Source: Chelatococcus asaccharovorans
GTDB lineage: Bacteria > Pseudomonadota > Alphaproteobacteria > Rhizobiales > Beijerinckiaceae
Assembly: GCF_003201475.1 (NCBI RefSeq)
Contig: NZ_QJJK01000006.1
Location: forward strand, 1 to 64,000
Length of the DNA stretch: 64,000 nt
Reading direction: 5' to 3'
The position numbers and the translations under genes were made by a program. The notes beneath the pieces are model-generated. The model ran no database searches. It worked only from the letters and a program-made list of their open reading frames with translations, and was not told the DNA's origin. How positions within the stretch are numbered: the stretch's first letter is position 1; the number at the start of each line of letters is the position of its first letter. This document shows positions 25,866 to 33,989 of the stretch, piece by piece.

Positions 25866-26441
25866 CTAACCAGATGGTTGGCCATCCAAGATGAGTTGGT
25901 CACTTATCTTGTAGCAGGCATCAAGGACACGCTCAGAAAGACGCTCATCATTTAGCGCGCGTGCGATCGCAACACCGCCAATCATTAGAGCAGTTACGGC
26001 TAACGTCGATTCCCGATCATGGGTCATTTGTAAGTCGTTTACACGGCTGATCATATCCTTGAAGACCCGTGTGTAGACCTCTCGAATTTCTTGCTCCTGA
26101 TTGGCAACGTCCGTCACTAGGAAGGCGAGCAGACAGATAGGCCCATCCTGCTTGACGTGGGCCATGTCGAGATAACCTCGAATCATAGCCCTCAATGCCG
26201 TCTCATCGGTTTTTTCATTGAGAGCAGCAACCGGACCGTGGACGGCGGCGTGAAAAATCGCCTCCACATACACTTTCCGTTTGGAATCGAAATGGGCGTA
26301 GAACGCGCCACGAGTGAGCTGAGCACCCCGCATGAGGTCGTCCAGCGTAACGCCCTCATACCCGTGCTTGGAAAAGAGGTGAACAGCGCTGTCGAGGATG
26401 CGCTGCCTTGTGTTGAGCGTATGCTCCTTGGAATAGGGCAT
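25866..26441 (-). CDS. TetR family transcriptional regulator
   Basis: A 191-residue repressor with TetR_N at residues 10-58: TRQRILDSAVHLFSKHGYEG, DDLMRGAQLTRGAFYAHFDS. The C-terminal ligand domain has VTDVANQEQEIREVY and an invariant-looking GGVAIARALND helix. Both it and the divergent GST gene are AT-richer than their neighbours, suggesting they arrived together. A symmetric site at 26464-26479 lies between them. Confidence 0.9.
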   Translation of the reverse strand: MPYSKEHTLNTRQRILDSAVHLFSKHGYEGVTLDDLMRGAQLTRGAFYAHFDSKRKVYVEAIFHAAVHGPVAALNEKTDETALRAMIRGYLDMAHVKQDGPICLLAFLVTDVANQEQEIREVYTRVFKDMISRVNDLQMTHDRESTLAVTALMIGGVAIARALNDERLSERVLDACYKISDQLILDGQPSG

Positions 26442-26463
26442 TTTTGCTTCCCGACCACCAGAA

Positions 26464-26479
26464 TATGTTCTTTAACATA
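26464..26479. promoter_or_regulatory. palindrome, candidate operator between TetR and GST genes
   Basis: TATGTT-CTTT-AACATA has perfect 6-bp arms. It sits 23 bases upstream of the TetR start and 68 bases upstream of the GST start, where it could control both divergent promoters. Confidence 0.5.
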
Positions 26480-26546
26480 AATTGGATGGCGCTAGCGTGC
26501 AAGGCTGATGGATCAACATCCAGTTCTTGCAAGGGAGCCTACCTAC

Positions 26547-27233
26547 ATGATTAATTCAGACTTGGAAAACGCCGCAGGGGAGCAAATCGGAGGTTATATC
26601 GGCCTTTACTATTCGCCAGGAGCTTGTTCCCTTGCTATCCATATCGTGCTGGAAGAATTGAATTTACCATACCAACTGAAGCTGGTTTCTGTCGCTGAGG
26701 GGAAGACGTCGGAGCCAGAGTTTTTAAGCGTCAACCCCAAGGGCCGTGTTCCCGTTTTGGAACTTGACGATGCCATTCTCACCGAGGCACCGGCTATCCT
26801 GGTTTATCTGGCGAAGGCGAAACCGGAATCCGGACTCTTACCGTCCGAACTACTTGATGGCTTTCGTTGCTTGGAATGGCTGAACTGGCTTTCAAGCACG
26901 GTTCATGCGGTGGGTTATGGGCAGCTCTGGCGCCCCGAACGCTTCACTGATGACAGAACTCAATTCGAAAACATCATCGCCAAAGGGCGCGAAAACATCA
27001 TCGCCGCCTATCGCCACATAGAGAAAATCCTCTCAGGCAGGCAATGGAGCGTCGGCGATGGATATTCCTGCGTAGACCCGTTTCTTCTCGTTTTCTATTT
27101 GTGGGGAAATGCTGTCGGCTTCGCTATGCAGACCGAATACCCGGCATGGTCGGCACATGCAGCGCGCGTCCTCGCTCGCGATGCCGTTCAGCGCGCTATC
27201 GCGCAAGAGGGACTGACGCTCCCTTCTTCCTGA
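26547..27233 (+). CDS. glutathione S-transferase family protein
   Basis: A 228-residue GST. The thioredoxin-like N-terminal domain starts GLYYSPGACSLAIHIVLEE (beta-class type, with the active-site Ser/Cys region), then VPVLELDDAILTEAPAILVY with the Pro and Glu-Ala glutathione-site residues. The helical C-terminal domain has WSVGDGYSCVDPFLL. ATG 26547 has AAGGGAG 9 bases upstream; an earlier in-frame ATG (26508) lacks one. Paired with a divergent TetR gene, so probably induced by an electrophile or xenobiotic. Confidence 0.9.
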   Translation: MINSDLENAAGEQIGGYIGLYYSPGACSLAIHIVLEELNLPYQLKLVSVAEGKTSEPEFLSVNPKGRVPVLELDDAILTEAPAILVYLAKAKPESGLLPSELLDGFRCLEWLNWLSSTVHAVGYGQLWRPERFTDDRTQFENIIAKGRENIIAAYRHIEKILSGRQWSVGDGYSCVDPFLLVFYLWGNAVGFAMQTEYPAWSAHAARVLARDAVQRAIAQEGLTLPSS

Positions 27234-27414
27234 TCAAGCACAAGCCGACTTCGGCATCATCGGTCTGACGGTCAGATCAAGTGGAAGGCGTCTTTTGAGC
27301 GCATTCCAGAGAGGACTGTTAGACCGCGAAACAGGTCAACGGGTAAAAATGCGCCGACGTTCCTCTCTTCAGATCAAAGATGACAGTCCGTTCAGGAGCA
27401 ACTTGGAAGCCCCT
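27234..27414. other. spacer between GST gene and traG remnant
   Basis: No gene is recognised. It leads without a clear boundary into coding-like sequence of the traG fragment at about 27415, which marks a junction. Confidence 0.4.
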
Positions 27415-27802
27415 GGTTCGAACTGGGCGGCTGGCCGGTCTACTATCCGCTGCTCTTCTTCTGGTGGTCGTATTCCTACGACGCCTATGCGCCGGCGATC
27501 TTCGTCGCGGGCGCGATCATCGCCGCGTCGGGCGGGTTCATGTCCATCGCCGTCGCCATCACCCTGTCGATCATCCGGGCGCGCGAGGCGAAGAACGTTG
27601 CCACCTACGGCTCGGCGCGCTGGGCCTCACCCGAGGAGGTGAAGGCGGCCGGGCTGCTCGGCCGGGACGGCATAGTGCTCGGCAGGCTGGAGCGCGACTA
27701 TCTGCGCCACGATGGTCCGGAGCATGTGCTGTGCTTTGCGCCGACCCGTTCCGGCAAGGGCGTCGGCCTCGTCGTGCCGACGCTCCCGACCTGGCCCGGC
27801 CC
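27415..27802 (+). pseudogene. fragment of conjugal coupling protein TraG/VirD4
   Basis: The frame reads GGWPVYYPLLFFWWSYSYDA, IIAASGGFMSIAVAI, AKNVATYGSARWA and FAPTRSGKGVGLVVPTL: the membrane-anchor end and the Walker A (TRSGKG) region of TraG-type coupling proteins. Homology stops at about WPG; Walker B and the rest of the 600-plus-residue protein are missing, and the start is lost too. A dead relic of an integrative or plasmid transfer region. Confidence 0.75.
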
Positions 27803-27839
27803 TTGCCGACGAGGATGACTTTGTTGACTGATGCGGCCA

Positions 27840-28121
27840 TCAGGCGGGCTCCCTGTTCGCGAATTCGAGAAGAATGTCAGCGTGGCAAGGCTGGTCGGGC
27901 GGACACCAGCACCTGAGGTTCTTACCCCGCAACCGGCTGAGATCAGCTCGGATGCGAACGACAACGGGAAGACCGTTGACCATGGCGTCGCGGAAGCAAT
28001 GGACGCACATGGCGCGGAGTTCATCGTCCGTGCCCAGGTATCCGACCTCGCGCGCCTTCGCGATGGTCCAGGGGTTGCCCCATTTCGTCGAGCGATCGAC
28101 CTTCACCGTGTTGGGCGGCAT
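27840..28121 (-). CDS. DUF4326 domain protein
   Basis: A 93-residue protein with the DUF4326 pattern: VDRSTKWGNPWTIAK at the start and LRGKNLRCWCPPDQPCHADI near the end, with the conserved CWC...CH cluster that could bind a metal. The family is common on phages and mobile elements. ATG 28121 opens a normal N-terminus. It stands opposite the truncated traG fragment, consistent with leftovers of a mobile element. Biochemical role unknown. Confidence 0.75.
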   Translation of the reverse strand: MPPNTVKVDRSTKWGNPWTIAKAREVGYLGTDDELRAMCVHCFRDAMVNGLPVVVRIRADLSRLRGKNLRCWCPPDQPCHADILLEFANREPA

Positions 28122-28374
28122 GCGCCAGCCTCCACTGTCCTGGATTGGGTCAAGGCCTCAGGCTTTCGCAGCGAGGGCAATCCGGTCGAGGGTGTGACCA
28201 AGGGCCTTCCCAAACAGCGGGATCGCGACGCGCACCATGCGGCATAGCCCTATGACAAGGTACCAGCGTTCATCCAGACGATACGCGCTCAATCCAATCC
28301 ACCAAATGCTGGGACTAAACAACTAGCTCGGTCGCTGGATTGCCATGCTCTGCTTAGGCGCAACCTGCGCGCTC
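28122..28374. other. spacer with a short minus-strand frame
   Basis: On the minus strand an open stretch of about 54 codons ends at a TGA near 28157. Its middle reads RLDERWYLVIGLCRMVRVAI and its only ATG gives a 27-residue product. It may be the tail of a deleted gene. I do not assign a function. Confidence 0.25.
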
Positions 28375-29010
28375 CTACCAGGACAGCACACGGCGGCCGA
28401 TCAGCGCGCCGGCGGCGGTCACGAAGCCGATGGCGATCCCGTACCAGACCAGCACGAAGAGCGGCGAATCGTCGACGCAATGCAGCGCGTAGAGCGCGGC
28501 TCCGAGGCTGCCGGCCAGCGCGCCGCCAGCCGCTCCGGCCAGCATTGGATGTTCCGGCGCCCCGCGCTTCAATGCATAGAGCGCCGACACCAGAACCGGA
28601 GCGGCCATGAGCGTCACCAGAGACAGGCAATAGATCGCGCTGTGGCCGAAGAGGCCAGGCATCCAGCCCGGCAAAGGCGTGACGACCAGTTCCGTGACCA
28701 CCCCCAGCATCAGCGCGCCAGCCGGGATGGCTAGCGCCCACACCAAAGGTCGCGCATCCGCGCCCGGACGCACGAGACGCAACGCCAACCATATTGATGT
28801 CGCGGCCAACGACAGCGTGACGATGAATTTGAGCAGGATGCGCGGCTCCATCATCAATCCCGGCATGCCTGCGCGTGGTGACAGGATCAGCGCGAACAGC
28901 GCGACCGCTCCCGCCAGTCCAATGCAGAGCGCACGCGCCAGACCGCTTTCCAGGCTGCGCTCACGCCGCGTATCGGCGGCAAGGCCGCGTATGAGATCGT
29001 CGGTCTTCAC
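28375..29010 (-). CDS. NrsF/DUF1109-type membrane anti-sigma factor
   Basis: A 211-residue inner-membrane protein with about six hydrophobic spans (the first IGLAGAVALFALIL near residues 31-44) after a short cytoplasmic N-terminus rich in Arg (LAADTRRERSLESGL). Family: DUF1109, whose Caulobacter member NrsF holds the ECF factor SigF inactive at the membrane. The Cys in YALHCVDDSP is of interest since conserved cysteines are implicated in metal/oxidant sensing in NrsF. It lies 13 bases downstream of the sigma gene, as a sigma/anti-sigma pair should. Confidence 0.88.
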   Translation of the reverse strand: MKTDDLIRGLAADTRRERSLESGLARALCIGLAGAVALFALILSPRAGMPGLMMEPRILLKFIVTLSLAATSIWLALRLVRPGADARPLVWALAIPAGALMLGVVTELVVTPLPGWMPGLFGHSAIYCLSLVTLMAAPVLVSALYALKRGAPEHPMLAGAAGGALAGSLGAALYALHCVDDSPLFVLVWYGIAIGFVTAAGALIGRRVLSW

Positions 29011-29023
29011 GTCATCTGGTCCT

Positions 29024-29572
29024 TCATTCGTCGGCTTTCAGCCGGGCCGAGAGGCTGGCAAAGGCACGATGCAGCGTCACGCGTACCGCCCCCGGCGCCA
29101 TCTTCATGCGTTCGGCGGTCTCGCCGACCGAGGCCCCATCGACCGCGATCGACCGTATCACCGAGCGCTGCTTGTCCGGCAGCAGCGCCAGATGGCGTTC
29201 AACGTCTTCGGCCTCCGTGCCAGGACGCTCCTCGGGCGCGGCGAGCATTTCGGCGAAATCCTCCACCGGCACTTCGACCCGCCGCCCACGCCGACGCAGA
29301 TGGTCGATCAACTTGTTGCGCGCGATGGTGCGAAGCCACGGCCCGAGCGGATCGCCCACCCGCCAGGTATGCCGCTTCAGATGCACCGCCAGCAGCGTCT
29401 CCTGCACCACATCCTCGCTCTCACCGGTCGGCGCGCCCATCCGCCAGAGCCGCCGCTCCACCACGGAACGTATTGCGGGCGCGATCTCGCGCAGCAACCG
29501 CTGATAGGCCGGCTGATCGCCGCCCAGCGCCGCCTGCATCAGCTGCATCCAGCGCTGCTCGCGATCATCCAT
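29024..29572 (-). CDS. ECF-type RNA polymerase sigma factor (SigF-like)
   Basis: A 182-residue ECF sigma factor. Region 2 spans about residues 20-90 ([46 protein letters not shown]), region 4 about residues 130-178 ([40 protein letters not shown]). GTG 29578 is possible, but AAGGA is only 2 bases from it and 8 bases from ATG 29572, so I take 29572. It precedes the anti-sigma gene and diverges from the RiPP operon; both promoters share one sequence, so it is predicted to drive itself and the operon. Confidence 0.92.
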   Translation of the reverse strand: MDDREQRWMQLMQAALGGDQPAYQRLLREIAPAIRSVVERRLWRMGAPTGESEDVVQETLLAVHLKRHTWRVGDPLGPWLRTIARNKLIDHLRRRGRRVEVPVEDFAEMLAAPEERPGTEAEDVERHLALLPDKQRSVIRSIAVDGASVGETAERMKMAPGAVRVTLHRAFASLSARLKADE

Positions 29573-29593
29573 CAACACATTCCTTAAGGTAAG

Positions 29594-29620
29594 TTCGCCG
29601 GCTGCCGGCAGATCGTTACA
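29594..29620 (-). promoter_or_regulatory. ECF-type promoter of the sigma/anti-sigma genes
   Basis: On the minus strand: TGTAACG, 16 bases, CGAA. The same elements and spacing occur on the plus strand at 29676-29702. The form matches the GTAACC-N16-CGAA type reported for Caulobacter SigF. Transcription would begin about 10 bases before the sigma start codon, indicating autoregulation. Confidence 0.75.
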
Positions 29621-29675
29621 GCGCGTCCGCGCAACCGGCGAAATTCGTGCCGCGGCATATTTATTCGCCGGCCGC

Positions 29676-29702
29676 TGTAACGCAACGGCGGATGAGCCCG
29701 AA
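29676..29702 (+). promoter_or_regulatory. ECF-type promoter of the bufferin operon
   Basis: TGTAACG (29676-29682), a 16-base spacer, then CGAA (29699-29702). It lies about 65 bases upstream of the precursor-peptide start, leaving a normal leader, and is a copy of the promoter facing the sigma gene. Confidence 0.78.
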
Positions 29703-29768
29703 AGAGGATGTAGCGCCGGCCTGAATGACAGGCCCGCGCCAAAGCAACCTCACAGAGGACATCCTTCC

Positions 29769-30056
29769 ATGACCACCAAGAACACCCTCGCCGCCGCTAC
29801 CTTTGCCGGTTCGCTCGCCGCTGCGCTCGGCATGGTGGCCGCCGCGTCGGCCAGCCCGGTCGCCCCGCAGCCGAACATGGACAAGTGCTATGGCGTCTCG
29901 ATGGCCGGCCAGAACGATTGCGCCGCTGGCGCCGGCACCACCTGCGCGGGTACGTCCAAGGTGAATTACGACGCCAAGGCCTGGAAATACGTCGCCAAGG
30001 GCACCTGCGAGACGATCAAGACCCCGAAAGGCATGGGCCACCTGAAGGCCATGTGA
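29769..30056 (+). CDS. bufA1: DUF2282 precursor peptide (bufferin-1 type RiPP, BufA1-like)
   Basis: A 95-residue secreted precursor. Residues 1-29 are a Sec signal ending ASAS; the core holds exactly four Cys (40, 51, 59, 80) in [18 protein letters not shown] and KGTCE, the DUF2282 pattern. In characterised bufferins a MNIO enzyme converts core cysteines to copper-binding heterocycles and the product is exported to buffer copper. Here the MNIO, partner and DoxX genes follow in order, separated from this gene by a hairpin that would favour peptide over enzyme output. Modification is inferred from family and context. Confidence 0.88.
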   Translation: MTTKNTLAAATFAGSLAAALGMVAAASASPVAPQPNMDKCYGVSMAGQNDCAAGAGTTCAGTSKVNYDAKAWKYVAKGTCETIKTPKGMGHLKAM

Positions 30057-30073
30057 CGGCAATCCCGCGAACC

Positions 30074-30097
30074 GGAGGGCGCCCTGCCGCGCCCTCC
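30074..30097 (+). promoter_or_regulatory. hairpin between precursor and enzyme genes
   Basis: GGAGGGCGC and GCGCCCTCC form a perfect 9-bp GC-rich stem with a CCTGCC loop. No T-run follows. The position, directly after the small precursor gene and before the modifying enzymes, fits partial termination or 3'-end protection that raises precursor abundance. Confidence 0.7.
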
Positions 30098-30119
30098 GCA
30101 CCGCACGCAGGAGATCACC

Positions 30120-30974
30120 ATGATGAAGCAACTTCCAGCCGGTGTCGGTGTCGGCTTCAAGCCCGAACATTTCGACGCGATCATTGCTGATCCAGCCGCG
30201 CCCATCGCCTTCCTCGAAATCCATGCCGAGAACTATATGGGCGCGGGTGGCCGGCCCCATGCGCAACTCGCTCAGCTGCGCGAGCGTTTCGCACTGTCAG
30301 TCCATGGTGTCGGCCTGTCCATCGGCGGTGAAGCGCCGCTCGACAATGCGCATCTCGCGCGGCTGAAGACACTGATCCAGCGCTACCGGCCCGAGAGCTT
30401 TTCCGAGCACCTTGCCTGGTCCTCTCATGGCGAAGCATTCTTCAATGATCTGCTGCCGTTGCCCTATACGCCGGCGACGCTGGCGCGGATCGCCGACCAT
30501 ATCGCTGAAGTGCAGGACACGCTGGGTTGCCGCATGCTGCTGGAGAACCCCTCGACCTATGTGCGCTTCGAAGAGAGTACGATCGGCGAGGTGGATTTCC
30601 TCGCCGCTTTGGTGGAGCGCACCGGCTGCGGCCTGCTGCTCGACATCAACAACGTGTTCGTCTCGGCGGTGAACCACGGCATAGATGCGCGCGCCTATCT
30701 CGCCGATTTCCCGCTGGAAGCGGTCGGCGAAATCCATCTTGGCGGCCATGACGAGGATATGGACGACAACGGCGCGCCGCTGCTGATCGATGCCCATGGC
30801 AGCCCGGTCGCTGATGCTGTCTGGACCCTGTTCGCCGAGGTGATCGCACGTACCGGGTCGCTGCCCAGCCTAATCGAGTGGGACAATGACGTGCCCGCAT
30901 GGCCAGTGCTCCGCGCCGAGGCGGCGCGCGCGGCCGCAGTGCTGGCGCGTCCTTCCCGCCACGCAGCGGCCTGA
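30120..30974 (+). CDS. bufB1: MNIO family (DUF692) multinuclear iron oxidative enzyme, BufB-like
   Basis: A 284-residue TIM-barrel enzyme of the MNIO (DUF692) family, which uses two or three iron ions to rewrite cysteine side chains in RiPP precursors. Expected ligands are visible in order: [61 protein letters not shown] and LIEWDND. AGGAG lies 6 bases before ATG 30120. It probably modifies the DUF2282 peptide in the cytoplasm before export, working with the DUF2063 partner encoded next. Confidence 0.92.
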   Translation: MMKQLPAGVGVGFKPEHFDAIIADPAAPIAFLEIHAENYMGAGGRPHAQLAQLRERFALSVHGVGLSIGGEAPLDNAHLARLKTLIQRYRPESFSEHLAWSSHGEAFFNDLLPLPYTPATLARIADHIAEVQDTLGCRMLLENPSTYVRFEESTIGEVDFLAALVERTGCGLLLDINNVFVSAVNHGIDARAYLADFPLEAVGEIHLGGHDEDMDDNGAPLLIDAHGSPVADAVWTLFAEVIARTGSLPSLIEWDNDVPAWPVLRAEAARAAAVLARPSRHAAA

Positions 30975-30977
30975 GCC

Positions 30978-31736
30978 ATGACCGCGCTCAGCGCATTTGC
31001 GGCGGCGCTTACAGCGCCGGACCGGCGCCCACCGCCGGAATTCGCCGGGCGGGCCGAGCGCCGCTTCGCAGTCTACCGCAACAATGTCATGGTCGGGCTG
31101 ATCCGCGCACTGGAGACGCGGTTTCCTGTCTTGGTCTCGCTACTGGGTGAGGAGTTCTTCCGCGCGATGGCGCGGGAGTTCACCCGTGCGCACCCACCGA
31201 GTTCGCCAGTGCTGATGAGCTTCGGCGATGAGCTGCCCGACTTCATCGGCGGCTTCGAGCCAGCGGAGGAGATGCCCTATCTCGCTGATGTCGCCCGGAT
31301 CGAGATAGCCCGCACACGCGCCTATCACGCGGCGGATGTGCCCCGGCTCGGCACGGATGCCTACTCGGAACTGACGCCTTCCAATTTCGAGGCGATGCTT
31401 ATCGACCTTCACCCGGCGGTCGCGGTGATCCACTCGCATCATCCGATCTGGACCATTCTCGCCATGGCAAGCGGCTGGCAGCCCGCCGCCGCCATAGAAG
31501 ACTGGCAGCCGCAGGCAGTACTGGTCAACCGTCCCGATCTCGACGTCCTCGTGCGTCCGCTGACCACCGGCGCCGCGCTGTTCCTTGAAGCGCTCGGTGC
31601 GGGTCGGCCCCTCGGCATCGCGGCGACCGAAGTCGCACAAGATGTGCCGGATTTCGATCTGCCCGCTGCGCTTGCCACCCTCATTGGCGATGGGCTGGCC
31701 ACCCGCATTCATGTTTTTGGTGGAGACTTACCATGA
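30978..31736 (+). CDS. bufC1: DUF2063 partner protein, BufC-like
   Basis: A 252-residue protein with the DUF2063 N-terminal domain (FAVYRNNVMVGLIRALETRF, then LLGEEFFRAMAREFTRAHPP). In related systems (MbnC, BufC) this subunit binds the MNIO enzyme and presents the precursor leader. The C-terminal half (about residues 140-250) is less conserved and beta-rich. It begins 3 bases after the enzyme gene and overlaps the DoxX gene by 4 bases. Confidence 0.9.
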   Translation: MTALSAFAAALTAPDRRPPPEFAGRAERRFAVYRNNVMVGLIRALETRFPVLVSLLGEEFFRAMAREFTRAHPPSSPVLMSFGDELPDFIGGFEPAEEMPYLADVARIEIARTRAYHAADVPRLGTDAYSELTPSNFEAMLIDLHPAVAVIHSHHPIWTILAMASGWQPAAAIEDWQPQAVLVNRPDLDVLVRPLTTGAALFLEALGAGRPLGIAATEVAQDVPDFDLPAALATLIGDGLATRIHVFGGDLP

Positions 31737-32203
31737 CCGCATTCAACTCGACCGCGTCGGCAGCGAGACTCTCCACCACGCTGGAGCGCATGCGCGACCG
31801 TCTCGACGCCGTTCCACTCTCTCTGGTGCTTCTCTGCGCCCGCATCTTCCCCGCCGCGGTATTCTGGCAGTCCGGCCAAACCAAGGTCGAAGGCTGGCAG
31901 GTGACGGACAGTGCCGTTGCCCTGTTTCACGAAGAGTACCGGCTACCCGTCATCGATCCATGGCTCGCTGCGCATCTCGCTGCTTTCGCCGAACATTTCT
32001 TCCCGGTGCTGCTGGTGATCGGCCTTGCGACACGGCTCTCGGCGCTTGCGCTCTTCGGGATGACGATGGTGATCGAGATCCTGGTCTATCCGGATGCGTG
32101 GCCGACCCACGGCGTGTGGGCAACCTGCTTCCTGCTGCTCATCCTGCGCGGTCCAGGTGCGGTCTCGCTGGATGCGTTGATCGCGAAGCGGTTACGATCG
32201 TGA
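31733..32203 (+). CDS. DoxX family membrane protein, BufD-like
   Basis: A 156-residue inner-membrane protein with four likely spans. DoxX marks include LCARIFPAAVFWQSGQTKVE near residues 29-48 and LAAFAEHFFPVLLVIGLATR. DoxX genes commonly close bufferin operons (BufD/GigD in Caulobacter); a role in redox balance or copper handling has been suggested, but the activity is unknown. Translationally coupled to the DUF2063 gene (ATGA overlap). Confidence 0.85.
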   Translation: MTAFNSTASAARLSTTLERMRDRLDAVPLSLVLLCARIFPAAVFWQSGQTKVEGWQVTDSAVALFHEEYRLPVIDPWLAAHLAAFAEHFFPVLLVIGLATRLSALALFGMTMVIEILVYPDAWPTHGVWATCFLLLILRGPGAVSLDALIAKRLRS

Positions 32204-32678
32204 AGCGCTCGCGACTTCGGCACATCGAAACTGGTCGCCGCTCTCGCGGGGTCGCACGCATGACCCGGCTTGCAGTCGCCCAGATGCCGACCTTCTTCCG
32301 CATCGGCACCGGCGGCACGGGACTGGCGATGATCGCGCCCATCCCGCTGCTGCAGTGGAGGAGAAGATCCGAAATGCTGACCGCGCACGAACAGACGTAA
32401 AGCGGATGTTCGGGATGGCTGTTCGGGGTGATGAGCAGGCTTTCATGGACCAATTCCGCCGGAAGACAATTCGACAACACAACGCACGCAGTTTTCAGAA
32501 GGACCTCCGTCCGTTTAGTCGTCCCATATGCGGATGCATCATCCAGTCCGCTTGCGTCCTTCCGAGTCTCGCGGCCTGAACCTTCAGCGACAAAGACCCA
32601 CTGACGTGCCGAAACGGTGCTCCCAACAGAATTTTTCGACTCATTCGCAAAGACCCAGACGACGGCGGGCAGGCCATT
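32204..32678. other. 475-base stretch, no gene recognised
   Basis: Frames up to about 100 codons exist on both strands but none has a recognisable domain or a good ribosome site, and codon use is mixed. GC content falls towards the right end. I see no clear terminator after the bufferin operon. Confidence 0.45.
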
Positions 32679-33248
32679 ATGACTATGAGAGCCGGCGCGA
32701 CTTCGTGGAACAGTACGACCGGGCCGTCACCCCTGACCATCAAAGGATCGAATGGCGATAATGACATTCGATTTGAGGGTGAGGCGGATATGGTCATCAT
32801 CACACAAGGCGGCCAGGATGTGATCTGGTCCTGCGCAGGCGCCAATACGATCACACCAGGCGGGGGAGCTGACACCATCTACCTCGAATATGGTCACACC
32901 ACGCTGCGCTATGAGAGCCTCAGCGATTCAACACTCACGGCGACAGACGGCATCTCATTTTTCACGCATGGCAGGGATAAAATTGACCTGACGGGGCTCG
33001 GCCTATCGCTTGCGTCTCAAGAGGTGCTTGAGGCAGCGCAAGCTGCGGCTGCTACGCAAACAAGTCTGTCGGCGGCACTGGATGTCTTCGCCCAGCTCAT
33101 TGGCCGCCACGGCGCGGGTTACTTTTCCTATGGCGATTACATCTATGCATTCGGAAACAACGGTTCCGCCGCATTCAGCTCAACCGATGATCTCGTCATT
33201 CGCCTTGGGGGAAGCATCGGGTTCACGAGCGAAGATTTCATTTTTTGA
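32679..33248 (+). CDS. small RTX-like (hemolysin-type calcium-binding) protein
   Basis: A 189-residue protein. Residues ~20-75 contain degenerate nonapeptide-like turns (IKGSNGDNDIRFEGEADM, GGQDVIWSCAGANT, GGGADTIYLEYG), and the segment GRDKIDLTGLGLSL matches the beta strand that precedes the secretion signal in serralysin-type proteins. The final residues (IGFTSEDFIF) are hydrophobic and acidic, as in type I secretion tails. No transporter gene is nearby. Unlike big RTX toxins it has no catalytic domain. Codon use is less GC-rich than its neighbours. Confidence 0.6.
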   Translation: MTMRAGATSWNSTTGPSPLTIKGSNGDNDIRFEGEADMVIITQGGQDVIWSCAGANTITPGGGADTIYLEYGHTTLRYESLSDSTLTATDGISFFTHGRDKIDLTGLGLSLASQEVLEAAQAAAATQTSLSAALDVFAQLIGRHGAGYFSYGDYIYAFGNNGSAAFSSTDDLVIRLGGSIGFTSEDFIF

Positions 33249-33599
33249 GCATCCCATCCCACCCAAAAAAACACCGGGATTGTTGAGGCATACTCGCTCG
33301 CATCGGTCCAACTCATGTGACTTTAGCGGCGGTCTGGCCGCAACAGGTGGCGTGACTGTCTTCTGCTTCCCAAACATTTGCCTTGGTAGGGAATAATAGC
33401 ATCGCAAACATCGGCTCATAGTTGGCTTTGTGCGGCTATTGAAGCTCCAGCTTGACCTTGGCTTGCAAGTGTGCAGCAGGCCAAGGCTATTAGTGCGCCG
33501 ACGCCCCGGCGTATGTTGCTGTACGTCAAGCGCATGTCGGCACAGGCAGAGCGCGGTCGCGTCATCACGCCTTGGGTCTGGTTGCCTGCCGAACCCTTA
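33249..33599. other. 351-base stretch, no gene recognised
   Basis: AT-richer sequence after the RTX-like gene. A minus-strand frame continues from the dehydrogenase remnant to 33416 but loses family likeness; its end resembles a signal sequence (LIALACCTLASQGQAGAS) without a credible gene around it. Confidence 0.4.
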
Positions 33600-33832
33600 T
33601 CGCTTCGCGCGACGGTGGCCCGCGCACGCTCCGTGACGGTGGTATCCACATCGATGATCGTCACTGGCAGCCCGGCGTTCACGCATGACATTGCGATGCC
33701 GCAGCCCTTACTGCCCGCACCGACAACGCCGACCTTGGAGATTCGGCGGGGAGTTATTCCATCGAGCCCTGCTACCCGGTCCGCTTCGGCGACTTCCAGA
33801 TAACGCGCCGCGGACTGCTCGTTGCTCATTCC
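33600..33832 (-). pseudogene. fragment of a FadJ/FadB-type 3-hydroxyacyl-CoA dehydrogenase
   Basis: On the minus strand, about 75 codons read RISKVGVVGAGSKGCGIAMS and NAGLPVTIIDVD: the beta-alpha-beta NAD motif of 3-hydroxyacyl-CoA dehydrogenases, preceded by a linker (EQSAARYLEVAEADRVAGL) of the multifunctional FadB/FadJ type. Both flanks are cut off; the normal GxMGxGI has become GSKGCGI. It is a decayed internal piece. Confidence 0.65.
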
Positions 33833-33989
33833 TCGCACCCATAGAAGAGCCATTGAGGGGAACGTGTACGCCAAGTCGGCCGTCAAGATAATAAAAAAAT
33901 TTCACTTAGATGTAAATTCGTTGACGGGGCGATGTTGGCGAAGATAGGGTCGCTTCCGCACATTCGGAGACGAGAATTGGAGACGAGCG

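Noticed and set aside
28345-28734. Plus-strand frame of 129 codons opposite the anti-sigma gene
   Set aside because: It is antisense to a membrane protein with clear family pattern and a matching sigma partner; its composition is the mirror of that gene.
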